NCBI GenBank assembly: GCA_046331095.1
Contig: JAXLRM010000005.1
Coordinates: 248,001 to 312,000 of the forward strand
DNA: 64,000 nt
From: JAIBAC01 sp046331095
Lineage (GTDB): Bacteria > Actinomycetota > Acidimicrobiia > UBA2766
Direction of reading: 5' to 3'
Of this stretch, positions 11,577 to 22,539 are shown in pieces (the stretch's first letter is position 1; the number at the start of each line of letters is the position of its first letter). A model generated the notes under the pieces. That model was not told the origin of the DNA and did not search any database. It saw only the letters and a list, made by a program, of their open reading frames with translations. The position numbers and the translations under genes are program-made.

Positions 11577-11685
11577 GCGAAGCCTCCGTCGGGACCGATG
11601 CGCACTCTAGACGGCGCCCACAACACACCTGGTGGGATCTTCGGCTCGTGTCTCTGAGTCGGCGGCGACTCGGGAAGCCCTGGCG

Positions 11686-12372
11686 CTATCGGGACCTACC
11701 GTCGTTCGGGTCGGGAGGCGCCGAGGCAGCTTCGACGAGGCCACTCCGGTACGCGAGCACGACGAGCTGCACCCGGTCGCGCAGACCCAGCTTCTGGAGG
11801 ATGTGGGTGACGTGGGTCTTGACGGTGGTCTCGCTGATGTAGAGCTCACTGGCTATCTCGGCGTTCGAGAGGCCGCCGGCGATGAGGCGCAGCACCTCTC
11901 GTTCCCGCTCGGTGAGGTCGTGGATCTCCTCCGGAGGCGAGGGGCGCTGCACACGCACGAACTCCTCGATCACGCGTCTGGTGATCGTTGGCGAGAGCAG
12001 GGCGTCACCTGCTGCGACGGTCCGGATCGCGGTGATGAGCTGCTCGGGCGGGTCGTCCTTGAGGACGAATCCGCTCGCCCCGCCGCGAAGTGCGTCGTAC
12101 ACGTACTCGTCGAGATCGAACGTGGTGAGGACCAGGATTCGCGCCGAGGCATCGGCGGCGAGGATCCGGCGGGTCGCTTGCAGGCCGTCGAGCTCGGGCA
12201 TGCGGATGTCCATCAGGACGACGTCGGGCCGCAGCCGCGCTGCTTCGGCGACGGCTTCGAGCCCGTTGCCGGCATCGCCCACGACTTCGATGCCGTCCTC
12301 GCCCGCGAGCAGCATGCGGAACCCCGCCCGGATCATCGACTGGTCGTCGGCGACGAGCACACGGATCGTCAC
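11686..12372 (-). CDS. NarL/FixJ-family response regulator
   Basis: The 228-residue protein has an N-terminal receiver domain (VLVADDQSMIRAG with the acidic pair; phosphoacceptor Asp in VVLMDIRMPELDG; VLTTFDLDEYVYDAL with the switch Thr; conserved Lys in GFVLKDDPPEQL) and a C-terminal LuxR-type helix-turn-helix (LTEREREVLRLIAGGLSNAEIA, SETTVKTHV). GTG start overlapping the kinase stop by four bases. DNA targets are unknown; the divergent hydrolase at 13689 is a candidate because of proximity. Confidence 0.92.
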   Translation of the reverse strand: MTIRVLVADDQSMIRAGFRMLLAGEDGIEVVGDAGNGLEAVAEAARLRPDVVLMDIRMPELDGLQATRRILAADASARILVLTTFDLDEYVYDALRGGASGFVLKDDPPEQLITAIRTVAAGDALLSPTITRRVIEEFVRVQRPSPPEEIHDLTEREREVLRLIAGGLSNAEIASELYISETTVKTHVTHILQKLGLRDRVQLVVLAYRSGLVEAASAPPDPNDGRSR

Positions 12373-13532
12373 GGCCCCTCACCTCCGAAGGGCAGCCGGG
12401 CCGAGAGCACGAAGCCGCCGTCCGCGGCCGGACCCGCGCTCATCTCGCCGCCGTAGACGGTGACGCGCTCACGCACGCCGACGAGGCCGAGTCCTCGACC
12501 GTTGCCCGTCACGCTCGCGTCGCCGTCGTCGCTCACCTCGATCTGCAGGTCGTCGGGGCCGAACCGAAGCACCACGTCGGCGTGGGTCGCCCGGGCGTGC
12601 TTGAGCGTGTTGGTGAGGCCCTCTTGGACGATCCGGTAAGCCGACAGGTCGATCGCGCGCGGCAGCGGGACGGACTCGCCCTCGACACGGAGCTGCGCAA
12701 CCACGCCGGCCTGACCGACGTGGTCGATGAGGGCGTCGAGGTCGCCCAGACCGGGTTGGGGGGCGAGTTCGACCTCGTCGCCGTCGTGACGCAGCGCGCC
12801 GAGCACGCGGCGCATCTCGGCCAGGGCGGCGCGTCCGGTCTGCTCGACTTCACGGAGCGCCTCGCGGTCCTCGTCGCGCGATTCGGGAAGTTGGTGGCGG
12901 ACGGCGCCCGCTTGGAGCACCATCACGCTGACGGCGTGCGCCACGACGTCGTGCAGTTCGCGGGCGATGCGCGCGCGTTCCTCGGCCACGGCGATGCGGG
13001 CTGCCGCCGTGCGTTCGCGCTCGGCGCGGCCCGCACGCTCCTCTGCCGCCTCCGCTTGTTCCGCCCGGCTGCGCAGAAGGAAGCCCGCGAGCCAGGCGAC
13101 CGCGAAGACGAGTGGGATGTAGAGCTGCTCGCTGGACCGTGGCACCGGGCTGTTGAAGACGATCGCGGCCGAACCGGCAAGCACAACGCCGAGACCGAGG
13201 CGCGCCTTCACGGGATCGCGCACGTTGCCGAGCATGGCCGCCGCGGCCAGTCCGGCGATGTAGGGGACGGGCAGGGACAGCAGGCTGCCGTCGACGAAGG
13301 AGAGCACGGCGGCGAGCACCCACACGGCTGCCGGCGCGGCGAACGGCAAGCGGCGCCGCATCAACAGCACGAGCACCACGAGCGCGATCGCCGCCGCCGC
13401 GAACCACACCGGCGCATGCGTATGGCCCGGGCGGTCTTCGCGCAGGGCGACGTCGAGGGCGGCGCCGACAGCGCCGACCACGATCACCAGGTCGAGCGCA
13501 TGCGCGCGTGTGGCCAACCACAGCCGTCTCAC
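12369..13532 (-). CDS. Membrane sensor histidine kinase, HisKA_3 type
   Basis: Sensor partner of the overlapping response regulator. The first 150 or so residues form about five hydrophobic segments (LDLVIVVGAVGAAL, FAAAAIALVVLVLL and others) without an obvious extracellular domain, followed by a coiled linker rich in Ala/Glu/Arg. The phosphoacceptor His is in ARELHDVVAHAVSVM, and the ATPase domain has an N-box-like IVQEGLTNTLKHA and the G-box NGRGLGLVGVRERV. This layout resembles DesK/NarL-type kinases of actinobacteria, often involved in envelope stress sensing (family knowledge). GTG start at 13532. Confidence 0.9.
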   Translation of the reverse strand: MRRLWLATRAHALDLVIVVGAVGAALDVALREDRPGHTHAPVWFAAAAIALVVLVLLMRRRLPFAAPAAVWVLAAVLSFVDGSLLSLPVPYIAGLAAAAMLGNVRDPVKARLGLGVVLAGSAAIVFNSPVPRSSEQLYIPLVFAVAWLAGFLLRSRAEQAEAAEERAGRAERERTAAARIAVAEERARIARELHDVVAHAVSVMVLQAGAVRHQLPESRDEDREALREVEQTGRAALAEMRRVLGALRHDGDEVELAPQPGLGDLDALIDHVGQAGVVAQLRVEGESVPLPRAIDLSAYRIVQEGLTNTLKHARATHADVVLRFGPDDLQIEVSDDGDASVTGNGRGLGLVGVRERVTVYGGEMSAGPAADGGFVLSARLPFGGEGP

Positions 13533-13688
13533 GTGTCGACGGTACCCCAGCCGATCGCGTACCGCCTCCGACCCAGGTAGGACTCGGGAATCGTCGACGA
13601 GTAGGAGATCGAAGCCACCTGAGGCCGACGCTGCCGCCAGGGATGGTCCTTACGGTCGGGTCGTGGACTCGAACGGAAAGGACATGGC

Positions 13689-15776
13689 ATGCAACCTCGA
13701 CCGAACCGGCACCTGAAACCGGCACGCGTCGTCGCCCTCGCGCTCGTACTCCTGCTCGCCGCCGGCCTCGCCAGCTACCGCTTCTCACCGCAGTCGTGGG
13801 CGGTCGCCGTGCCGGCAGGCGCCGACGCGGGCGACCTGCAGCTGAAGCCCTGCAGCTACACCACCGAGGCCGGCGACTACCCGGCCGACTGCGGCACACT
13901 CGTCGTCGCCGAGAACCGCGCCGATCCGGCATCGCGGCTGATCGCGCTGCCGGTGGTCCGCATCCGTGCCCGGTCCCAGCAGCCGGGCGAAGCGGTGTTC
14001 CATCTCGAGGGCGGCCCCGGCGCCACGAACATGGGGTTCGCGGAGGCGAGCCGCCTCGCCACCGATCGCGACGTCGTCCTCGTCGGCTACCGCGGTGTCG
14101 ACGGGTCGTCCCGCCTCGACTGCCCCGAGGTCGTGTCCGCGCTGAAGCACTCCGCCGACTTCCTCGCCGAGGCTTCCATGCAGGCGTACGCCGACGCGTT
14201 CCGCGCCTGTGCCGATCGTCTCCGAGGCGCCGGTGTCGACCTCGCCGGGTACACGCTCGCGCAACGTGTCGACGACCTCGAAGCGGCTCGCGTGGCGCTC
14301 GGCTACGGGCGCATCGACCTCGTCAGCGAGAGCGCCGGGACCCGCACGGCGATGATCTACTCGTGGCGCCACCCCGACAGCGTGCGCCGCTCGGTGATGA
14401 TCGGGGCGAACCCGCCCGGGCACTTCCTCTGGGACGGCAGGACCACCGACGCCCAGCTGCGCCACTACGCCACGCTGTGCGAGCAGGACCAGGCGTGCAG
14501 CACGCGGACGGACGACCTCGCCGCCGGCATGCAGCGCACCTCGATGCACATGCCCGACCGGTGGCTCTTCCTGCCGATCAAGGCGGGAAACACCAAGGTC
14601 GGCTCCTTCTACGGTCTCCACGAATCGACGGCGGAGGCAGCGCCGCTGTCGGCGCCGCTGACTCTCGACGCGTGGCTGTCTGCCGCGAACGGCGACGCGA
14701 GCGGCTTCTGGACCTTGTCGTTGGTCGCGGGTCTGGCGCTGCCGGACGGCCCGGTCTGGGGCGACATGGGAGCCGCGACACGGGCAGACGTGACCGCTGC
14801 CCGCGAGCACTTCGCCGCAGGCGGCAAGCACGGCTCGATCCTGGGCAATCCCGGCACCGACTTCCTCTGGGCGGGAGGCAGGATGCTGGACGCCTGGCCG
14901 GGCGGCCCCGGCGTGGACGAGTACGACAAGATGCAGACGTCCGACGTCGAGACCCTGCTTGTCGGCGGGACGTTGGACTTCACGACACCACCGGATGTCG
15001 CGACCCGCGAGGTGCTCCCGTACCTGCCCAACGGCCACCAGGTCGTGCTGGCCGAGCTCGGGCACACGATCGACTTCTGGAGCTACCAACCCGACGCGAG
15101 CACCAGGCTGGTCGACACCTTCCTCGGCTCGGGTGCCGTCGACGACTCTCTCTACGAGCACCGCACGATGGACTTCCGGCCCGGCATGTCGTCATCGGCG
15201 ATCGCGATGATCGTCGTCGGATCGATGGCGATGCTCGCTCTCGTCACGCTCGCCTCGTTCGTCTGGATGCCGTTGCGGGTGCGCCGGCGCGGTGGGTTCG
15301 GGCCCAAGGCGTCCGCCTTCCTGCGCTCTGTGTACCCGCTCGTGCTCGGTCTGGGGGCGTGGTCCTTGCTCGTGCTCGTCGGTACCGTCGTCTGGCCGGC
15401 GATCCCGCTCGCGGGCGAGGCACTGGTGGTCCCCACGACGGGAGTCGTGATCGGGCTCGGCATCTACCTGGCCTGGGTCCGGCGTGACCGACCGGTGTCG
15501 ACGAGGACCACCGGCCTGGTGGTGGCGATCGCCGCTGCCGTCGCAGGTGGCTGGTTCGGCTTTCCGGTAGGTCCCACCCCGCTGTGGCTGCCGGCGACGA
15601 TCCTCGGGGCGACCCTCGCGGCGAACCTCGCTCTGATCGTGCTCGACATCGTCGTGGAACAGGCGAGTCCCCTCGGCGGCGATGACCCGGCGACCCGGGC
15701 GACGACAGGCCCCGACTCCGCGGACGTGGCATCTGCTCCGCCGGCACCGGAGTACGTACCGGTGGCGGCACCCTAG
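13689..15776 (+). CDS. Exported alpha/beta hydrolase (TAP-like) with C-terminal membrane domain
   Basis: The 695-residue protein has an N-terminal signal/anchor (VVALALVLLLAAGLASY), an alpha/beta hydrolase domain of the tripeptidyl-aminopeptidase-like group (about 50-500) and about five transmembrane helices from residue 505 on. A triad can be placed: Ser215 in SESAGTR, Asp430 in GGTLDFTTPPD and His459 in LGHTIDFW. The elbow has Ser instead of the usual first Gly. The oxyanion region LEGGPGATNM is clear. The hydrolase domain is expected outside the membrane. AAAGGA six bases before the ATG is the ribosome binding site. Divergent from the two-component system and convergent with the YggT-like gene (16-base gap). 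The fusion to a polytopic tail is unusual for this family. Confidence 0.75.
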   Translation: MQPRPNRHLKPARVVALALVLLLAAGLASYRFSPQSWAVAVPAGADAGDLQLKPCSYTTEAGDYPADCGTLVVAENRADPASRLIALPVVRIRARSQQPGEAVFHLEGGPGATNMGFAEASRLATDRDVVLVGYRGVDGSSRLDCPEVVSALKHSADFLAEASMQAYADAFRACADRLRGAGVDLAGYTLAQRVDDLEAARVALGYGRIDLVSESAGTRTAMIYSWRHPDSVRRSVMIGANPPGHFLWDGRTTDAQLRHYATLCEQDQACSTRTDDLAAGMQRTSMHMPDRWLFLPIKAGNTKVGSFYGLHESTAEAAPLSAPLTLDAWLSAANGDASGFWTLSLVAGLALPDGPVWGDMGAATRADVTAAREHFAAGGKHGSILGNPGTDFLWAGGRMLDAWPGGPGVDEYDKMQTSDVETLLVGGTLDFTTPPDVATREVLPYLPNGHQVVLAELGHTIDFWSYQPDASTRLVDTFLGSGAVDDSLYEHRTMDFRPGMSSSAIAMIVVGSMAMLALVTLASFVWMPLRVRRRGGFGPKASAFLRSVYPLVLGLGAWSLLVLVGTVVWPAIPLAGEALVVPTTGVVIGLGIYLAWVRRDRPVSTRTTGLVVAIAAAVAGGWFGFPVGPTPLWLPATILGATLAANLALIVLDIVVEQASPLGGDDPATRATTGPDSADVASAPPAPEYVPVAAP

Positions 15777-15792
15777 AGGGGAGCGAACCCCT

Positions 15793-16281
15793 TCAGGGCC
15801 CCGGTTGCTGCCATTGGTAGCCCCCAGGCGGCGCGGGCGCTGCCTGGGGGGCCTGCGCCGGTGCAGCGTAGGAAACCGGGGCCGGGCCTCGAGCCGGGGT
15901 CGGCGCCGCGGCGACGGCGGACGCAGCGGCCCGCGCCGCCCGGTCCCGCAGTGCGTACACACGATCGTCGAGGAGGGTGACGATCCAGTGCACGAACATC
16001 GCGAAGAGGCCGTACATGAGGATCGCGAACAGGGTCGCAGCGTCGAAGATAGAGCCGTTGCCCGCCTCGGCCGACGGGAAGATGCCCCGGAACGGCTGCA
16101 GCAGCCGGGAGGCGCTGCGGTACATCCACTGGGTGAACGGCGCCGAGGTGCTCGCGTTGAAGAGCAGCAGGAAGAACGTGATCGTCAGGATCACGACCGC
16201 GAGCACGAAAAAGGCGTAGACGAACCACACGAGGATTCGCCCGAGCCTCAACGCCCCGAGCCGGCCACGACCGTCGCTCAC
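15793..16281 (-). CDS. YggT-like small membrane protein
   Basis: A 162-residue protein with two transmembrane helices (ILVWFVYAFFVLAVVILTIT at about 15-40, and ATLFAILMYGLFAMFVHWIV at about 88-108) separated by YRSASRLLQPFRGIFPS, which resembles the LLxPFRxxxP loop of the YggT family. The C-terminal 50 residues are Ala/Pro-rich (APAQAPQAAPAPPGGYQWQQ). I chose the GTG at 16281 because AAGGAGG precedes it by five bases; a longer frame reaches 16362 without a ribosome binding site. YggT proteins are linked to osmotic shock or division membrane organisation; function here unknown. Confidence 0.55.
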   Translation of the reverse strand: MSDGRGRLGALRLGRILVWFVYAFFVLAVVILTITFFLLLFNASTSAPFTQWMYRSASRLLQPFRGIFPSAEAGNGSIFDAATLFAILMYGLFAMFVHWIVTLLDDRVYALRDRAARAAASAVAAAPTPARGPAPVSYAAPAQAPQAAPAPPGGYQWQQPGP

Positions 16282-16449
16282 CGCTGCCTCCTTCGCGCTT
16301 GCGACGAAGTTAGGGCAGCACCGCTCAAGACCGGTGACGGACGTGCCGAAGCCTTGGAGCACTCCATCGGATCAGTCTTCTCGGCCGACATGCTGAGCCG
16401 GCCCCGGGCCCCGCTTCCCCCAGCCCGGGGCCGACTCGCGCCCCCTCCC

Positions 16450-16577
16450 AAACGCGGGCAACCCGTACCGCCAGCGACACAAACCACCCGCGATTGCAGA
16501 GGACCCCCCTCCCAAACGCGGGCAACCCGTACCGCCAGCGACACAAACCACCCGCGATTGGGGAGGACCCCCCTCCC
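16450..16577 (+). repeat. 64-base tandem repeat, locus 2 (two units)
   Basis: Two units at 16450-16513 and 16514-16577, related to the units at 8481-8620. Each starts AAACGCGGGCAACCCGTACC and GCCAGCG, then differs in the middle (ACACAAAC instead of GTCCACCC), and ends with CACCCGCGATTG and GGACCCCCCTCCC. A partial end unit (CCCCCTCCC) precedes at 16441. The repeats sit just beyond the clpB stop. The rest of the gap, 16282-16440, holds no recognisable gene. Confidence 0.85.
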
Positions 16578-16594
16578 CTCCCCGGAGCCGAGGG

Positions 16595-19174
<2,580 letters not shown>

Positions 19175-19216
19175 GAGTTCTCCCTGTGGTCGCGTGTGAG
19201 GGTACGTCCGAGAATG

Positions 19217-19237
19217 GTTGAGTGTGGGGGGCTCAAC
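19217..19237. promoter_or_regulatory. HAIR operator (HspR binding site) upstream of clpB
   Basis: GTTGAGT-N7-GCTCAAC on the plus strand, extendable by one paired base on each side (GG...CC). It matches the HspR-associated inverted repeat consensus CTTGAGT-N7-ACTCAAG in spacing and in the TTGAG/CTCAA core. It lies about 45 bases upstream of the clpB start, and hspR is encoded 4 kb away. HspR repression of clpB is established in Streptomyces and mycobacteria. Confidence 0.8.
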
Positions 19238-19269
19238 CTTCTGGCACAGGATCGCATTCCCCGATCACG

Positions 19270-21519
19270 TCACCAGAGCATGATCGGAGCCGCGCCGGCG
19301 CGGGAGAAGCCGGCGTCGAGGTGGCAGAGGCGCCAAAGCCCCATCTCGTGGGCCGCGTAGGGGCGCATGGGGCGCAGGCGGTTGCCCTCGAGGACGTAGG
19401 TGGCACCGTCCTCGGGAGGGTCGATGTCACCGTCGTAGGTCGCCATCTGGCGCACCTCGGGCGGCATCGAGTCGGGGAAGATCATGGTTCGTGCTGCGGC
19501 GCGGGTGATCTCACGGGCCCCACCCTGCACCCCCTCGAACTGCTCGAGGGTCTGGCAGGCGGCCACCGGGTTGAGCCCGCGGTTGGGACCCATCGCGAGG
19601 ACCTGCGCGAGGACCGGCGAGAGACCCGGGCTGTAGGCCGCCTCGTCCACGAAGCACGCCATCGGTGCGCCCGCCCCGCCTCGCCTCTGCAGGCGGAACT
19701 GCGCCTCGATGAGCTGGCGTGTGGTGAACGCGACGGCTGCCTTGCAGGCAGCCGCTGTCGTGGGGTCGCCGAGCAGGACGAGGGTCCCCTTGCCCGCTAC
19801 GAAGCGGTCGAAGTCGAGCGGCTCGCCCTCGGTGCTGAGGTTCGCGAAGGCCCTGAAGTCCGCCTGCGCCGACGCGGTGATGCTCTGTCGCGGGTTGAGC
19901 CCCGGGTCCCTGCGCAGGTGGGCGGTGAACGCATCGCATGCCGCCTCGACCTTCGACCTGGCGAGGATGCCTATGATCTCGTCCTCCTCGTCCCGATCCA
20001 GCCAGGCCTTCACGTCCTCGATGGACCGCTCCGCGCACTTGCCGGCGAACAGGTGGATCTGCAACATGGCGGCCGAGGTCGAGAGCCAGAACTGCTCGTG
20101 CCTTGCGCCGGCGTGGTTGCCGGTCACCTCGACTATCTGTGAGGCCACCGCACCGGCCGAGTGGTAGTCGTGCACCTGCGAGTACAGGTCGAGGCGCACC
20201 AACTTGATCCCCGGAGGGACGTCCGGCCCCATGAGGCCGCCTGGGTCGTAGACGAGAACGTCGTGGTCGGTCGCCCGGGCCGCGAATTCGTAGACGTCGA
20301 GCACGTTCGGGGTGGCGGCGACGACCGCGCCGGGCGCGCAGGCGGAGAGCCACAACATCAGCTGCGTCTTGCCCAGCCCGGGCTTGGCGAGCAGGATCGT
20401 GCCGCCCTCCCGCCACGACGCGACGACCTCGTCTCCGCCGCCTCCCAGGTAGCGCCCGAAGGGACCGAACCCTCGCGCCTGCGCTCGGAGCAGCGTCCGG
20501 GACGCCGACGGGAGGCAGAGCATCATCGCGATCGCCCCCGGAGGGCACGCGAGACCGGCACCGATAGCGAGCCACCCGGCCGCGCTGGCCACGGCACGCC
20601 CCTCGTCGCGCTCGCCCACCGGCACCAAGCGGTCCCGCACCAGCTCGGCGGCGGCCTCCAGCGCCGGGCCGACCGACTCCGCGGGGACATCGCCGAGAGT
20701 CGGCAGGATCCCGGCGATCCGCTCCGCCAGCTCCCCAGCGGCCTCGCCGTTGCGGAACAGCAGGTCGGCGGCGATCGCGTTCACGTCGTGGTCGAGGTGG
20801 TCGATGTCGGCGCGCACGAGCGCCCGGGCGAGCAGCCTCGCCACGGGGTCGTCGTCGCCCCCCCTTCGGGCGGCGACCTTCTCGTCGGGGTCGCCCACGC
20901 CCGAGAGACGCGACTCGAACTGGCGGGCCACGTACTGGCGGACCTCGTCGGCGTCGCCGATCCGAAACGACACGGCGGCGTCCACGAGCCCGGGCAGCGA
21001 GTTGGGGCCGGCCGCGAGCATCTCCTCCGCGATTTGGGCCACGACCAGCGGCATGGTGTCGCCTATGCGCCGCGGCTCGTCGGCGAACGACTTCAGCTCC
21101 GCCTCCGCCGTGCGCCAGAGCCACGTGTACTTGCTCAGCCCCGGCCCGAACACGTCCAGCGGCACTCCCGCCGGTTCCGGGACGTTCTCGTGGACGGGCA
21201 CGTCCCCGTGGCCCAAGCGGAGCCGCACCGGCAGCCCGAATCCCGGATCCCAGGATCCCGGGCCGGACGGCCACATCGTCTCGTCGAGAGGGGAGCACTC
21301 CTCGTCGAGCTCGTCGGGCGGCGCGAAGTAGCCGCGGTCCCCCCAGAGGACGTCGTCGTCGTGGACGTCGTCGCGGCTCAGGTCGGCGTACTTGCCCAGG
21401 GCCGTCTCGTCGAGGAACGCGTTGTCGACGTGTGGTGCCAGGAGGCGGTAGGGGTCGTCGGTGAACCAGTCGTCGTCGTCCTCGTCGTGGCCGTTCCCGT
21501 GTCCGTTCCAAGCACCCAC
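19270..21519 (-). CDS. VirD4/TraG-like ATPase, orphan
   Basis: The 749-residue protein resembles type IV coupling-protein ATPases (VirD4/TraG/TraD group). Walker A is in LAKPGLGKTQLM (about 377-386), VLVYDPGG (about 425) occupies the position of the DPKGE-like motif of VirD4, Walker B is MACFVDEAAY (about 620) and a conserved-Gln motif appears as ACQTLEQFE (about 655). A single hydrophobic stretch at about 335-360 (AAGWLAIGAGLACPPGAIAMM) could be a membrane segment. The N-terminal 60 residues are very acidic (DEDDDDWFTDDPY). The GTG at 21519 is preceded by AAGGAGG. There is no relaxase, pilus or secretion gene nearby; instead it lies between two lipoprotein genes and clpB. Function unknown; a DNA or protein pump is inference only. 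Confidence 0.6.
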   Translation of the reverse strand: MGAWNGHGNGHDEDDDDWFTDDPYRLLAPHVDNAFLDETALGKYADLSRDDVHDDDVLWGDRGYFAPPDELDEECSPLDETMWPSGPGSWDPGFGLPVRLRLGHGDVPVHENVPEPAGVPLDVFGPGLSKYTWLWRTAEAELKSFADEPRRIGDTMPLVVAQIAEEMLAAGPNSLPGLVDAAVSFRIGDADEVRQYVARQFESRLSGVGDPDEKVAARRGGDDDPVARLLARALVRADIDHLDHDVNAIAADLLFRNGEAAGELAERIAGILPTLGDVPAESVGPALEAAAELVRDRLVPVGERDEGRAVASAAGWLAIGAGLACPPGAIAMMLCLPSASRTLLRAQARGFGPFGRYLGGGGDEVVASWREGGTILLAKPGLGKTQLMLWLSACAPGAVVAATPNVLDVYEFAARATDHDVLVYDPGGLMGPDVPPGIKLVRLDLYSQVHDYHSAGAVASQIVEVTGNHAGARHEQFWLSTSAAMLQIHLFAGKCAERSIEDVKAWLDRDEEDEIIGILARSKVEAACDAFTAHLRRDPGLNPRQSITASAQADFRAFANLSTEGEPLDFDRFVAGKGTLVLLGDPTTAAACKAAVAFTTRQLIEAQFRLQRRGGAGAPMACFVDEAAYSPGLSPVLAQVLAMGPNRGLNPVAACQTLEQFEGVQGGAREITRAAARTMIFPDSMPPEVRQMATYDGDIDPPEDGATYVLEGNRLRPMRPYAAHEMGLWRLCHLDAGFSRAGAAPIMLW

Positions 21520-21759
21520 GGCTACCTCCTTGTGACCAATGCGGTGCGCCGGGGAGACGCCGGCGAGCACCCTGGACCGGGCCACTATTGCCCAGCGCGC
21601 GGCCGCGGTCGACCCCTTTCACATGGAGCGTCCGGGTTTCTCCCTCCGTGTCGGAAAGGGCCCCGCAGGCGCGCCCGGCGCGTCCTGTCGGACTGCCTCG
21701 GTGACCGGGGCGGGCGCGGACCCGTCTGCGCGCCGGGACCTCCGAACGGGCGCGGCGGA

Positions 21760-22539
21760 TCAGACGGGGAGGGTGAATGTGGCGGGGTCGGCCGACGAGG
21801 AGTACTCGATCGCGGTGAGGGAGGTCTGGGCGGTCTCGATCTTCGTGATCGCCCCGATGCGGCTCATGCAGAAGACTCCACCGGAGTCGAAGTCGAAGCC
21901 GAGGGTCTCGCGCGACACGGGCTGAGGCGGGAAGACGAAGCACGTCGAGGGCTCGCCGGCGATCATCTTGTACACGACTGCGGCGCCGGGCTTGGCCATG
22001 GCTTCCCTCAGCATCCCGGTGAGGCTCGAGAGGCTCTGCACCGACAGGAACTGCAGCACGAGCTGGAAGTCGTGCTTGTCGCACACGAACGGCTGGGCAC
22101 CCTGACGCACGCATGCACGCGCGCCCTTGCCGTTGTCGAGGACCACCAGCTCGATCGACTTGCCGTCGCTCGCGCTCACCTCACCCTGGGCGTGGATGCG
22201 GTCGCTGAGGCCGCCCTCGGGTGGGATGTGGGATATGGTCATGGTCCCGGCATCCTCGCCGCCGACGGCGACGTTCCAGGTGACAGTCCACGCGTTGTCG
22301 ACCGAACGCGTGCTCAGGCCCACCGCGGTGGCATACGGGTCGGCACGGAGCTGCTCGAGCGAGGGCAGGCCGTATGCCTCAGGAGGCTCGGGCAGGTCGA
22401 CGACGTTGTTCTTCGAGTCGTCGGCACCGGCCTTGCTCGTCACGGGCGGTGCCCCGCGGCCTTCGGGCTCGGCACGGGCACACGCACCGAGCATCGCTAC
22501 GGCCAGGACCGCCGCCAACAGCATGCGGTGCCGGCTCAC
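21760..22539 (-). CDS. Lipoprotein, paralogue of its neighbour
   Basis: The 259-residue product has a lipoprotein signal (MLLAAVLAVAMLGAC) and a mature domain of unknown function. It is a paralogue of the next gene upstream: both share YGLP-L-L-ADP, WTV-W, a Cys-rich core (ARACVRQGAQPFVCD), IAGEPSTCFVFPP and a final FCMSR-GA stretch. Four conserved cysteines in the mature part suggest disulfides in an exported protein. The GTG at 22539 overlaps the upstream stop (GTGA). No family recognised. Confidence 0.7.
   Translation of the reverse strand: MSRHRMLLAAVLAVAMLGACARAEPEGRGAPPVTSKAGADDSKNNVVDLPEPPEAYGLPSLEQLRADPYATAVGLSTRSVDNAWTVTWNVAVGGEDAGTMTISHIPPEGGLSDRIHAQGEVSASDGKSIELVVLDNGKGARACVRQGAQPFVCDKHDFQLVLQFLSVQSLSSLTGMLREAMAKPGAAVVYKMIAGEPSTCFVFPPQPVSRETLGFDFDSGGVFCMSRIGAITKIETAQTSLTAIEYSSSADPATFTLPV

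Noticed and set aside
19270..21519. Integrated conjugative element
   Set aside because: Only the coupling-protein-like ATPase is present; no relaxase, VirB4, integrase or flanking repeats, and base composition matches the neighbours.
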